Positions 34,967-43,390 of a DNA stretch of 64,000 bases are shown here, in pieces. The notes under the pieces were generated by a model. That model was not told the DNA's origin and made no database searches. It was given only the letters and a program-made list of their open reading frames with translations. A program made the position numbers and the translations under genes. The stretch's first letter is position 1, and every line of letters starts with the position of its first letter. The DNA is from Nocardia paucivorans NBRC 100373 (lineage in GTDB: Bacteria > Actinomycetota > Actinomycetes > Mycobacteriales > Mycobacteriaceae), in assembly GCF_000308675.1 (NCBI RefSeq), contig NZ_BAGE01000053.1:1-64000 (forward strand), given 5' to 3'.

Positions 34967-35173
34967 TCAGCCGATCGAGTCGTCGGCGACGAGCAGCAGC
35001 GCCCGGGTCGGGCAGTATCGGATGGCGTTGTCGACCTCGGCCTTCACGTCCGCCCCCGGATTCGGTCGGAGAATGTGCACCCGGCCGCGTTTCGGCACGG
35101 AGAACACGGTCGGCGCCTCGGTCGCGCAGACGGCGTGTCCTTGGCACAGATCCAGATCGGCCACGATTTTCAT
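34967..35173 (-). CDS. 3Fe-4S-type ferredoxin, CYP51-associated family
   Basis: 68 aa. Cluster ligands lie in DLCQGHAVC (CxxHxxC, with His where 4Fe-4S ferredoxins have Cys) and YCPTRAL, the pattern of 3Fe-4S ferredoxins that reduce actinobacterial P450s. The VPKRGRVHIL segment closely follows the ferredoxin encoded next to cyp51 in M. tuberculosis (Rv0763c). Here it lies 8.2 kb from cyp51 but shares an operator motif with it. First gene of the operon ferredoxin/NTF2/unknown/FadD19-like. Confidence 0.92.
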   Translation of the reverse strand: MKIVADLDLCQGHAVCATEAPTVFSVPKRGRVHILRPNPGADVKAEVDNAIRYCPTRALLLVADDSIG

Positions 35174-35395
35174 GGTGTGCTCCCGATACTCACTGGGTGG
35201 TCGGATGAGGTGGTGCCCGCGACACGCACCCGGGTGACGTGCTCGGGGCGCGGGTGCCGAACGGGCAGGGCGGAGTGAGTGGTCACAGCGGTGGTTCGGG
35301 CGTCGATCGGTCGGGGTGCGATATCGCGCTCCGAGAACGAGTTCTCCCCACGAGAGATCGATACCCCTCCACGGAGAGACACATACCTGGACATG

Positions 35396-35405
35396 TGTCT
35401 GGACG
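35396..35405. promoter_or_regulatory. Operator copy, TGTCTGGACG
   Basis: This is the reverse complement of the 35577 operator with one mismatch, embedded in the repeated context TGGACATGTGTCTGGAC. It lies between the ferredoxin operon and the CMD gene and matches the palindrome in the cyp51 promoter. Confidence 0.5.
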
Positions 35406-35576
35406 CTACCATTGCTGCTTCGGTCCGACAACGATTCAGCAATTTTTCCCGGAACTCCACCGGGGAGTGGGGGTGAGCGGGCTCGCTTCACGCCGGTGCC
35501 ACCGTTGTCGTTATAGACCCAAAACAGGAACATGTTCTTGCGCGTCGTCGACCGATCGACCTATATTCCGTACACC

Positions 35577-35586
35577 TGTCCAGACA
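35577..35586. promoter_or_regulatory. Operator copy, TGTCCAGACA
   Basis: A near-perfect 10-bp palindrome 10 bp downstream of the putative TATATT -10 box (35562-35567), where bound repressor would block transcription of the CMD gene. It shares its sequence with TGTCCGGACA at 44794-44803 in front of cyp51. Confidence 0.55.
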
Positions 35587-35622
35587 CTTCGGACGGCCGA
35601 GTTCTCCAGACAAGGAGCCCCG

Positions 35623-36033
35623 ATGAGCGACAACCCCACGCCGCAGCCCACCGTGCGCGAGCGCGGGCTGGCCAAAATGTCGGAAGTGTATGGCTGGGAA
35701 TTCCGGGACGGCCCCGGTGAGCATTTCGCCGTCACCGCCGACCACCTGTTCGCCGATATCTGGTCCCGCCCCGCACTCACCAACCGCGACCGGCGACTGC
35801 TGCTGCTGGGTGCGCTCACCGCCCAGGGACTGTTCGACGTCGCCGGAATCCAGATCGGCTCGGCCTTACACAACGAGGAACTGACCGAGGAACAGTTACG
35901 CGAGATCGCCCTGTTCCTCTGTCACTATGTGGGCTGGCCCGCCGGCACCACCCTCGACCGGGTGATCGGTACCCAACTGGAGCAACGTCGCAAGAAAACC
36001 GTGCAGAAAGAGACCACCGGCAGCGGTCACTGA
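35623..36033 (+). CDS. Carboxymuconolactone decarboxylase family protein
   Basis: 136 aa, AhpD/CMD-like helical protein. AAGGAG lies 6 nt before ATG 35623. The core is RDRRLLLLGALTAQGLFD and EIALFLCHYVGWPAGTTL, typical of gamma-carboxymuconolactone decarboxylases. The CxxC pair of AhpD peroxidase-type members is absent, so a decarboxylase or isomerase-like role is likelier than a redox one. It is controlled from the operator-bearing promoter shared with the ferredoxin operon and reads toward an F420 oxidoreductase 70 nt on. Confidence 0.88.
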   Translation: MSDNPTPQPTVRERGLAKMSEVYGWEFRDGPGEHFAVTADHLFADIWSRPALTNRDRRLLLLGALTAQGLFDVAGIQIGSALHNEELTEEQLREIALFLCHYVGWPAGTTLDRVIGTQLEQRRKKTVQKETTGSGH

Positions 36034-36103
36034 CACCGCGCCCACCGCCATCAGCCGGGACGCCGCGGCGACCCGCCGATCCGACCACAGACAAGGCACA
36101 GGT

Positions 36104-36979
36104 ATGCGTTTCGGCATCGTACTGTTCACCAGCGATCGCGGAATCACCCCCGCCGCCGCGGCCCGAGCCGTCGAGGACACCGGATTCCATTCGTTCTACG
36201 TCCCCGAACACACCCACATACCCGTCAAACGCGAGGCCGCGCACCCACAGACCGGTGACGCCACCCTGCCCGACGACCGATACATGCGTACCCTCGACCC
36301 GTGGGTTGCGCTCGGCACCGCCGCCGCCGTCACCGAACGCATCGAACTGGCCACCGCCGTCGCGCTACCCGTCGAACACGACCCCATCACCCTCGCCAAG
36401 ACCATCGCCACCCTCGACCACCTCTCCGGCGGCCGGGTGGTCCTCGGCGCCGGATTCGGCTGGAACACCGACGAACTCGCCGATCACCACGTGCCTGCGA
36501 ACAAACGCCGCACCGTTCTGCGTGAATACCTCGAGGCCATGCGTGCGCTGTGGAGCCGGGACGAGGCCTCCTACGCGGGTACCTACGTCGAGTTCGGTCC
36601 CAGCTGGGCCTGGCCGAAACCGGTGAACCGCACCGTTCCCGTCCTCATCGGCGCCGCCGGCACCGAACGCACCTTCGGCTGGATCGCCGCCCACGCCGAC
36701 GGCTGGATCACCACCCCCGGCGAAACCGACATCACCGATCGGCTCTCGCTGCTGACCAAGATCTGGACCGACGCCGGTCGTGACGGTGCACCCCGCGTGG
36801 TTGCCCTCGACATCAAACCCGACGCCGACCGGCTCGCCGAATGGGCCGCGGCCGGGGTCACCGACGTGCTCTACGGGCTGCCGGACAAACCCGAACCGGA
36901 GGTGCGTGCCTATCTCGAACGGTTGGCCGGCAAACTGCGGAACATGGAATTGATCACCGCGACGGGCGAGGACGACTAG
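36104..36979 (+). CDS. LLM-class F420-dependent oxidoreductase (TIGR03619-like)
   Basis: 291 aa luciferase-like TIM barrel. The N-terminus MRFGIVLFTSDRGI, then YVPEHTHIPV, LDHLSGGRVVLGAGFGWN and VPVLIGAAGTERTFGWIAAHADGW are standard for F420-using members. The coenzyme is inferred from family, not proved by a residue. Its stop is 2 nt before the glycosyltransferase start, so it begins a four-gene run with GT4, methyltransferase and a prenyltransferase-like gene, and may also be read from the CMD promoter. Substrate unknown. Confidence 0.9.
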   Translation: MRFGIVLFTSDRGITPAAAARAVEDTGFHSFYVPEHTHIPVKREAAHPQTGDATLPDDRYMRTLDPWVALGTAAAVTERIELATAVALPVEHDPITLAKTIATLDHLSGGRVVLGAGFGWNTDELADHHVPANKRRTVLREYLEAMRALWSRDEASYAGTYVEFGPSWAWPKPVNRTVPVLIGAAGTERTFGWIAAHADGWITTPGETDITDRLSLLTKIWTDAGRDGAPRVVALDIKPDADRLAEWAAAGVTDVLYGLPDKPEPEVRAYLERLAGKLRNMELITATGEDD

Positions 36980-36981
36980 CC

Positions 36982-38268
36982 GTGCGTATCGCCTTGTTGT
37001 CCTACCGCAGCAAGCCGCACTGCGGTGGGCAGGGGATCTACGTGCGTCGGCTCAGCACCGGACTGGCCGAACTCGGCCACGAGGTGGAAGTGTTCTCCGG
37101 CCAGCCCTACCCCATCGACCTCGACCCCCGGGTGAGGCTCACCGAGGTACCCAGCCTGGACCTGTACCGGGAGGACGACCCCTTCCGCACCCCGCACCCC
37201 AGCGAGATCCGCGACCACATCGACCTGTTGGAGCTGGCCACCATGTGGACTGCCGGCTTCCCCGAACCACGCACCTTCAGCCTGCGGGTGGCGCGACTGT
37301 TACGTGAGCGCGTGGGCGATTTCGACGTCGTCCACGACAACCAGTGCCTCGGCAGCGGACTGCTCGACATCGCCCGACACTTCCCGCTGGTCGCCACCGT
37401 GCACCACCCGATCACCAAGGACCGCGAGGTCGACCTGGCGGCCGCGATCTGGCGCCGCAAACCCCTGGTGCGCCGTTGGTACGGCTTCCTCGGAATGCAG
37501 CAGCGGGTCGCCCGGCGAATCCCCGACCTGCTGACCGTGTCCTCGTCGTCGGCCACCGATATCGCCGCGGACTTCGGTGTCCGTCCCGACCGGCTGAACG
37601 TGGTGCCGCTGGGCGTGGACACCGATCTGTTCGCCCCCCGCGGGCCCCGGGCGCCCGGCCGGATCGTCGCCGTCGCCAGCGCCGACAAGCCCCTCAAGGG
37701 CATCGCCCACCTGCTGCGCGCACTGACCACGCTGCGGGCCACCCGCCCGGTGGAACTCCAGCTGGTGGCGAAACTGGAACCCAACGGCCCCACCGAGAAA
37801 CTGATCGCCGAACTCGGCCTGTCCGATATCGTCACCGTCCGCTCCGGTCTGACCGACATCGAACTGGCCGAGGTGCTGGCCTCCGCGGAGATCGCGTGCA
37901 TCCCCTCCCTGTACGAGGGATTCTCGCTGCCCGCGGTGGAGGCCATGGCATCCGGAACACCCCTGGTGGTCAGCCGCACCGGCGCGCTACCCGAAGTGGT
38001 GGGTGAGCCGGGGGTGTGTGCGGAACTGACCGAACCCGGCGACTCCGCCGAACTCGCCCACACCATCGAACGCCTGCTCGACTCCCCACAGACCCGGCAG
38101 CGGATGCAGACCGCCTGCCGGGATCGCGCGGTCTCGGTGTTCTCCTGGGAATCGGTGGCCGCCCAGACCGTGCAGGTGTACGAGCGTGCCATCGCCCGGC
38201 ACGCCGGTCGGCGCCCTGGCCGGCCAACCCCCGAGGAACTCGCTACCACAGGAGGCGCACAGTGCTGA
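36982..38268 (+). CDS. Family 4 glycosyltransferase
   Basis: 428 aa GT-B fold, retaining type, from GTG 36982. The N-terminal acceptor domain starts RIALLSYRSKPHCGGQGIYV. The donor domain has VVPLGVDTDLFAP near 210 and the sugar-nucleotide motif PSLYEGFSLPAVEAMASGTPLVVS near 310 with the E(x)7E pair. No membrane helix, so it acts at the inner face of the membrane or in the cytosol. Its end overlaps the methyltransferase start. It seems part of a conserved actinobacterial cluster making an unknown glycosylated, methylated product. Confidence 0.92.
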   Translation: MRIALLSYRSKPHCGGQGIYVRRLSTGLAELGHEVEVFSGQPYPIDLDPRVRLTEVPSLDLYREDDPFRTPHPSEIRDHIDLLELATMWTAGFPEPRTFSLRVARLLRERVGDFDVVHDNQCLGSGLLDIARHFPLVATVHHPITKDREVDLAAAIWRRKPLVRRWYGFLGMQQRVARRIPDLLTVSSSSATDIAADFGVRPDRLNVVPLGVDTDLFAPRGPRAPGRIVAVASADKPLKGIAHLLRALTTLRATRPVELQLVAKLEPNGPTEKLIAELGLSDIVTVRSGLTDIELAEVLASAEIACIPSLYEGFSLPAVEAMASGTPLVVSRTGALPEVVGEPGVCAELTEPGDSAELAHTIERLLDSPQTRQRMQTACRDRAVSVFSWESVAAQTVQVYERAIARHAGRRPGRPTPEELATTGGAQC

Positions 38269-38993
38269 CCGTCGACTTCGACCGCGTCGGGATCCGCCCC
38301 GGCATCCGAGTGATCGACGTGGGATGCGGGGCCGGTCGACACGCGTTCGAAGCCTACCGGCGCGGTGCCGACGTCGTCGCGTTGGACCAGAACGCCGCCG
38401 ACCTCGCCGATGTGGAAACCATGTTCCGGGCCATGGCCGAGGCCGGGGAGGTGCCCCCTGGCGGAACGGCCGTCACGGTACACGGCGACGCGCTCGCCCT
38501 GCCCTACGGCGACAACGAATTCGACGTCGTCATCGCCTCGGAAATCCTCGAGCACGTCCCCGCCGACGACACCGCCATCGCCGAACTGGTGCGTGTGCTC
38601 AAACCCGGCGGACAACTGGTGGTGACGGTGCCGCGCCGGCTTCCGGAACGGGTGTGCTGGGCGTTGTCGGACGAATACCACGCCAACGAAGGCGGCCACA
38701 TTCGCATCTACAAGGCCGACGAACTACGGGACAAGATCACCGCCCGCGGGATGCGGTTCATCCACCGCACCCATGTACACGCCCTGCACTCGCCGTACTG
38801 GTGGATCAAATGCGCGGTCGGAGTGAACAACGACGACCACCCGCTGGTCCGCGCCTACCACCGGATGCTGGTGTGGGACATGATGCGCCGCCCCCTGCTC
38901 ACCCGCGCCCTGGAAAAGGCGCTGGACCCGGTGCTCGGCAAAAGCGTCGCCCTGTACTTCGCGAAACCGGCGGTGGACCGTGCCGGCGTGTGA
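38262..38993 (+). CDS. Class I SAM-dependent methyltransferase
   Basis: 243 aa. GTG 38262 overlaps the glycosyltransferase stop and is preceded by AGGAGG (38250-38255). The SAM motif VIDVGCGAGRHAFEA is near residue 20, the acidic loop ALDQNAAD near 50, motif II NEFDVVIASEILEHV near 90 and the post-motif LKPGGQLVVTVPR near 120. The C-terminal third (about 140-243) is extended, with aromatic segments such as HSPYWWIKCAVG that may bind a lipid acceptor. Acts in the same cluster as GT4 and the prenyltransferase-like gene. Confidence 0.9.
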   Translation: MLTVDFDRVGIRPGIRVIDVGCGAGRHAFEAYRRGADVVALDQNAADLADVETMFRAMAEAGEVPPGGTAVTVHGDALALPYGDNEFDVVIASEILEHVPADDTAIAELVRVLKPGGQLVVTVPRRLPERVCWALSDEYHANEGGHIRIYKADELRDKITARGMRFIHRTHVHALHSPYWWIKCAVGVNNDDHPLVRAYHRMLVWDMMRRPLLTRALEKALDPVLGKSVALYFAKPAVDRAGV

Positions 38994-40041
38994 GCTACCG
39001 TCGATCCCGACCGTCCTCACCCGCCGCCAATGTCTACATACCGCCGAATCCATCGCCGCCGCCCAGGAACCCTCCGGGGCGATCCCGTGGTTCCCCGGCG
39101 GCCACACCGACCCGTGGGACCACATCGAATCGGCCATGGCCCTGACCGTGGCCGGACTGTGGGACGAGGCCGTCGCCGCCTACACCTGGTCGGCGAACAC
39201 CCAACGCCCCGACGGGTCGTGGCCGATGCAACTGCGCGCCGGTGAGATCGAGAACGCCGCCACCGACGTCAACTTCTGCGCCTATATCGCCACCGGCGTC
39301 TGGCACCACCTCGCGGTCACCGGCGACACCGCATTCGCCGCCGACATGTGGCCGGTGGTCGCCGCCGCCATCGACCTGGTGATCGACAGCCAGGGGCCAC
39401 AGGGACAGATCTTCTGGCTGCGCGACGGCGACAATATCACCGACGAAGCGCTGGTGACCGGCTCGTCCAGCATGTACCACAGCATCGGCTGCGCCCTGAA
39501 ACTGGCCGAACGGCTCGGAGAACAGCGCCCCGAGTGGGAACGGGCCCGCGCCCGACTCGGGGCAGCGTTGCGGGAACACCCGGAGGTGTTCACGCCCAAG
39601 GACCGATACTCGATGGACTGGTACTACCCGGTCCTCGGCGGTGTACTGCGCGGCGCCGAGGGACACGACCGCATCACACAACGCTGGGACACGTTCGTGG
39701 TCGGCAATATCGGTATCCGCTGCGTCGCCGACCGGCCGTGGGTGACGGGCGCCGAAACCTGCGAACTGGTGCTGGCGCTGGACGCCCTGGGCGATCACGA
39801 CCGCGCTCACCGACTGCTGGCCAGTATGCAGCACCTACGGGAAACCGACGGCTCCTACTGGACGGGACTGGTGTACGCGGACGGGAAACGCTGGCCGGTG
39901 GAACGCACCACCTGGACCGGCGCCGCCGTCATCCTCGCCGCCGACGCCCTGTCCCGCACCAGCCCCGGCAACGGGATCTTCCGGGACCTCGCCGCCGACG
40001 CCGTCGCCGGCGCACCCGTACCGGTACGCGTCTACGGGTGA
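38980..40041 (+). CDS. Prenyltransferase-like alpha/alpha-barrel protein
   Basis: 353 aa from GTG 38980, overlapping the methyltransferase end. It has repeated helical hairpins with aromatic GxWP-like turns (SGAIPWFPGGHTDPWDHIE, RPDGSWPMQL, TDGSYWTGLVY) as in terpene cyclases, protein prenyltransferases and some glycosidases. The DxDD motif of squalene-hopene cyclases is not seen, and no signal peptide is present. It may bind a lipid or sugar product of the cluster, or act as a glycosidase-like enzyme. Function unassigned. Confidence 0.8.
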   Translation: MPACELPSIPTVLTRRQCLHTAESIAAAQEPSGAIPWFPGGHTDPWDHIESAMALTVAGLWDEAVAAYTWSANTQRPDGSWPMQLRAGEIENAATDVNFCAYIATGVWHHLAVTGDTAFAADMWPVVAAAIDLVIDSQGPQGQIFWLRDGDNITDEALVTGSSSMYHSIGCALKLAERLGEQRPEWERARARLGAALREHPEVFTPKDRYSMDWYYPVLGGVLRGAEGHDRITQRWDTFVVGNIGIRCVADRPWVTGAETCELVLALDALGDHDRAHRLLASMQHLRETDGSYWTGLVYADGKRWPVERTTWTGAAVILAADALSRTSPGNGIFRDLAADAVAGAPVPVRVYG

Positions 40042-40086
40042 GGGCCGGTAGCGCGGTCCCGGCAGACCCGCGGGGGAGGAGGGCGC

Positions 40087-40610
40087 CGATTGGAGGCTGC
40101 CCAGAAGTTTCCCCAGGTTCCCGCCGAGCACCAGGTCACGTACCTCGCCGGGGGTGGTGACCCGTTCGATGGTGGCGCGGGCGAGCACGGGATCACCGTA
40201 AGGGGCGTCCGAGCCGAACAACGTGCGCTCGGGGATTTCCCGGATCGCCGGTCGCACCGCGAAGACGATGGCAGCCGCGGACAGCTCCGGATACATACTC
40301 GACCAGGGTCGCGATCTCCGCACGGGCAGGCCCAGCGGTACCGAACCGAACCCGAGGAACCGGTTCGGGTGCGCGACCAGAGTTCGGTGCAGCTCCGCCC
40401 ATGCGGTGCGATAGCCTTCGACGCTGTTGGCGCGACCTGCCAACGCATGGTCGAGGATGTTCATCTCGCGGCGCAGTGTTGCCAGGTCGACGGCACGTTC
40501 CGGGTGCGGTCGGGTCGCGAAGAGCACCGCGCGATCCACTCCCGCCTCGTCCAGGGCGGTGAGGTGGCTTCTACCGGGTCGTGGACATGGCTGTGGGCAT
40601 CGATGATCAA
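40087..40610 (-). pseudogene. Amidohydrolase, frameshifted and internally deleted
   Basis: A good start exists: GGAGGAG before TTG near 40610, then LIIDAHSHVHDP, the metal-binding HxH beginning of amidohydrolases. Homology then jumps to a second frame (LDEAGVDRAVLFATRPHPERA through FLGFGSVPLG). The central barrel with the other metal ligands is missing, and the match resumes at RTLFGSDAPYGDP near the end. One frameshift plus an internal deletion leave no functional enzyme. Confidence 0.75.
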
Positions 40611-40707
40611 TGGCTCCTCCCATCGAGAGCGGGCCGCCGGAATGCGGCAGGTCCGTCCACTGTTGCTGCCTGACACTGTTGGAAGGTCAAGCACGAGAGG
40701 AAAGACG

Positions 40708-41075
40708 GTGCTCATCGGGGAACTGGCCGAGCGCACCGGAACCAGCGAACGCCTTCTGCGCTACTACGACCGGGTGGGGCTGCTCCGACCCGAACGCCGA
40801 CCCAACGGATACCGGTTCTACGACGAAGACCCCCGCGACGGTCCTGCGGATTCGGGCGCTGCTCGCGGCCGGGCTACCGACCCGGATCATCCGTCGGATC
40901 TTGCCCTGCACCACCGATGAGGCCGCCGTGCTGCCCTGCCCCGGCCTGCCCCGGTGTCCTGGACGCGCTTCGCACCCGGCTGCATGAACTCGACCGGCGA
41001 TCCGCCGAGATCGACGCGGCCAGGGACGTTCTGCGGCAGATCATCACCACCACCGAAACCGCCACCACGTCCTGA
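40708..41075 (+). pseudogene. MerR-family regulator with two frameshifts
   Basis: From GTG 40708, behind GAGAGGAAAG, the first frame reads LIGELAERTGTSERLLRYYDRVGLL, a MerR winged-helix start, up to YRFYDE. The match continues in a second frame (LRIRALLAAGLPTRIIRRILPC) and then a third (LDALRTRLHELDRRSAEIDAARDVL), ending at TGA 41073-41075. Together these make a normal MerR of about 120 residues. As written it cannot be translated in one frame. Confidence 0.78.
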
Positions 41076-41094
41076 ACTTCGGTGGCGCAACAGA

Positions 41095-41961
41095 TCAGAG
41101 TTCGGCGAGCCGGGGGACGACCGGCGCCATACCGTCGATCCAGGCCGCCGGTGACCCGCCGGGCGGCATGACGATGGTGGTGTGCACACCGAGCTCGGCG
41201 TAACCGGCCATGTCGCGGACGAATTCGTCGTGTTCGTCGGGGCTCGGGGTGCCGGCGATGATGGTTTTGCGGATCGTATCGTAGTCGCGGCCCACCTCGT
41301 CGCAGTGCCGCCGCAACACGTCGAGCTTGTGGGCGATCTCCTCCGTCGAGGAGGCGAACAGATTGCACGCGTCACCGTACTGCGCGACCAGTCGCAGCGT
41401 CCGCCGTTCCCCACCACCGCCGATGAGCACCGTGGGACGATGCAGCGGCTGCGGCGAACACAACGTCTCGGCCAACCGGTAATGGGTGCCCTCGAACGGC
41501 CCGTTGTCGTCGGGGTCCCACATCTGCGCGCAGATGCGCAGCGTCTCCTCCAACCGTTCGAATCGTTCCCGCACCGGCGGGTACGGCACACCGAGTCCCA
41601 GGTGTTCGCGTTCGTGCCATGCGGCCCCGATTCCCAGTGCGGCCCGGCCACCGGACAGCACGTCCAGCGTGGTGACGATCTTGGCCAGCAGACCCGGATG
41701 CCGGTAGGTCACGCCGGTCACCAGCAGTCCGAGTTCGATGGTGGAGGTGTGCGCGGCCAGGTAGCCGAGCGTGGTGTAGCCCTCCAGCATGTTCGCCTCC
41801 GCGGGAAGCCCGGTCTGCTCGATCTGGAAGAAATGGTCCATGAACGACAGCCATGTCGCACCGACCTGTTCTGCCGAGGCGCCCACCCGGGCCAATTCGC
41901 CCGCGATAGCGGTGGTTCCACCATCGATATCGAAAATCGGGACGTGAAAACCGAGCTCCAT
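41095..41961 (-). CDS. LLM-class F420-dependent oxidoreductase (TIGR03560-like)
   Basis: 288 aa from ATG 41961, with AAAGGAG upstream; the longer frame has no ribosome site. Luciferase-like barrel: MELGFHVPIFDIDGG, DHFFQIEQTG, TGVTYRHPGLLAKIVTTLDVLSGGRAALGIGAAWHE, VLIGGGGERRTLRLVAQYGD. These match the TIGR03560 group of probable F420 enzymes. It stands alone between the broken MerR gene and a toxin-like hypothetical gene. Substrate unknown. Confidence 0.9.
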   Translation of the reverse strand: MELGFHVPIFDIDGGTTAIAGELARVGASAEQVGATWLSFMDHFFQIEQTGLPAEANMLEGYTTLGYLAAHTSTIELGLLVTGVTYRHPGLLAKIVTTLDVLSGGRAALGIGAAWHEREHLGLGVPYPPVRERFERLEETLRICAQMWDPDDNGPFEGTHYRLAETLCSPQPLHRPTVLIGGGGERRTLRLVAQYGDACNLFASSTEEIAHKLDVLRRHCDEVGRDYDTIRKTIIAGTPSPDEHDEFVRDMAGYAELGVHTTIVMPPGGSPAAWIDGMAPVVPRLAEL

Positions 41962-42149
41962 ACAGCTCTCCTTTGTCGTGTCGGCAACCCTGTGACAGCA
42001 CGCTACGACCTGGAGGACGCTCCAGGTCAAATTTGGTGCGACCGTGTCGGAAAACGGATCGCGCTGGGGCAGTTCCTCACCGACGCGTGCGTCGGAATGC
42101 TCGCCGCGCCGTCACCCGCCCCGATGTGGTCGGCCTCTGGACATCGGAG

Positions 42150-43115
42150 TCACAGCTTCTTCATCCCGTGCCAGTACGATCCCCTCATCAGTTCCTCGCC
42201 GAGTTTCGGATTGTCGCCGGCGAGCATGACCAGTTCCCGAGGGGAGGGGAACTCCACGGTGCGCCCACCGAATCGTGCGCGCATCTCCTGGAGAAGTTCG
42301 GTATCCCGTCGGCTCAACGGACCGTTGCCGCCGGCGAGGAGATCATCGATACGGGATTTCATATTGTTGACGGACTCGCCCAGTTTCGCGGGTGTGAGGT
42401 CCCAGTCGTAGCCGGCCTTGGCCCAGGTGACGCCGCCGTCCTCGAGAGATGCGGTCACCAGCATCCTGTCCACACCCGAGCGGCGGAAGTAGTCCTCGGT
42501 CGCCGCGGAGAACGCGGTGGAGAAACCTTTACCGGTGAATCCTTTTCGGAGTTCGGTGTGTTCGTTGGTGACCACCAGCTTTCCGTCATCGTCACGTGTG
42601 AAGCTGTAGATGAGTTCCCCGACGTCGGCGCCGTTGTCGTCGCGGATATCGCCGAGGAAGTTCACCTTCGGTGGGCAGATGCTTCCATCGTCGTCGACCC
42701 AGGATTGTTCGTACCAGGCGCTGATGTTCTCGACCCGGTAGGGGCCGTATCTCTGTTGCAGCCCTCCCAGTTCCCGGGTCAGTTCGTGGATGTCGAGTTC
42801 CTCGCGGCGAGCTCTGTCGTAGAGGTCGCCGAGTGGTGGCATATGCGACAGATCGGTGAACGGTGTCCGTGTGGTGTTCGGGACGGAAGGGGTCGCACTC
42901 GGGGGAGCTCCGGCCGGATGTTGTGCGGCCACGACCCGCTCATATCCGCCATTGTCGGCACTGTCATGAACGCGCGGAACCGCCTTGGCCTCGGCGGCCA
43001 GATCGCCCAGCGGGGCATTCAGATGGTTACGGGTATAGCGACCGATCAGATCGACCAGGTCCTCCTGCAGGCGCCGCAATAGAGCATCGGGCCCCTCATC
43101 GGGCAAATGCCTCAT
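42150..43115 (-). CDS. Hypothetical protein with GNAT-like C-terminal domain, toxin-like
   Basis: About 321 aa if ATG 43115 is used; the frame stays open to 43271 and no ribosome site decides. Residues about 1-110 are helical with a Pro/Thr-rich stretch. The C-terminal half has strands with VNFLGDIRDDNG and VGELIYSF, then RKGFTGKGFSTAFSAATEDYFRRSGVDRM and GGVTWAKAGYDWDL. This pattern resembles acetyltransferase-fold domains at the ends of actinobacterial polymorphic or type VII-associated toxins. No signal peptide and no neighbouring immunity gene were recognised. Function is inference only. Confidence 0.6.
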   Translation of the reverse strand: MRHLPDEGPDALLRRLQEDLVDLIGRYTRNHLNAPLGDLAAEAKAVPRVHDSADNGGYERVVAAQHPAGAPPSATPSVPNTTRTPFTDLSHMPPLGDLYDRARREELDIHELTRELGGLQQRYGPYRVENISAWYEQSWVDDDGSICPPKVNFLGDIRDDNGADVGELIYSFTRDDDGKLVVTNEHTELRKGFTGKGFSTAFSAATEDYFRRSGVDRMLVTASLEDGGVTWAKAGYDWDLTPAKLGESVNNMKSRIDDLLAGGNGPLSRRDTELLQEMRARFGGRTVEFPSPRELVMLAGDNPKLGEELMRGSYWHGMKKL

Positions 43116-43390
43116 CGGCGAGGTCCGCCATACGGTGGGCTCGCCGGCGGCTCGACAGGGTGTGCTTTGCGATCGACACATCGATCGCCGGTGTCGAGGA
43201 CCGACACGTCCGGCATCAATACTTCCTCCGTGCGAACCGAGGACTCGCGAAGAAGATGCTAGGACATCCACTCATATGGCAGTACATCCGCCCGGGATCA
43301 CCGAAAACGCGTGCGTGTCGGAGATGATCCGGGCCCCGGGCGAATCCGCGGGCCGTGCCCGCACCGCGGCGTCGCGTGGTGAGGCGATCC

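Larger units (their letters stand above)
35174..35622. other. Divergent promoter region, ferredoxin operon and CMD gene
   Basis: This 449-bp gap has no gene. It holds two copies of the TGTCYRGACA-type operator. A promoter can be read for the rightward gene: TTGCGC (35538-35543), 18-bp spacer, TATATT (35562-35567), with an operator immediately downstream. The leftward promoter for the ferredoxin operon is not clear. Confidence 0.5.

Noticed and set aside
36841..36981. Upstream extension of the glycosyltransferase frame
   Set aside because: It overlaps the end of the F420 oxidoreductase gene and lacks homology; GTG 36982 begins a normal GT4 N-terminus.
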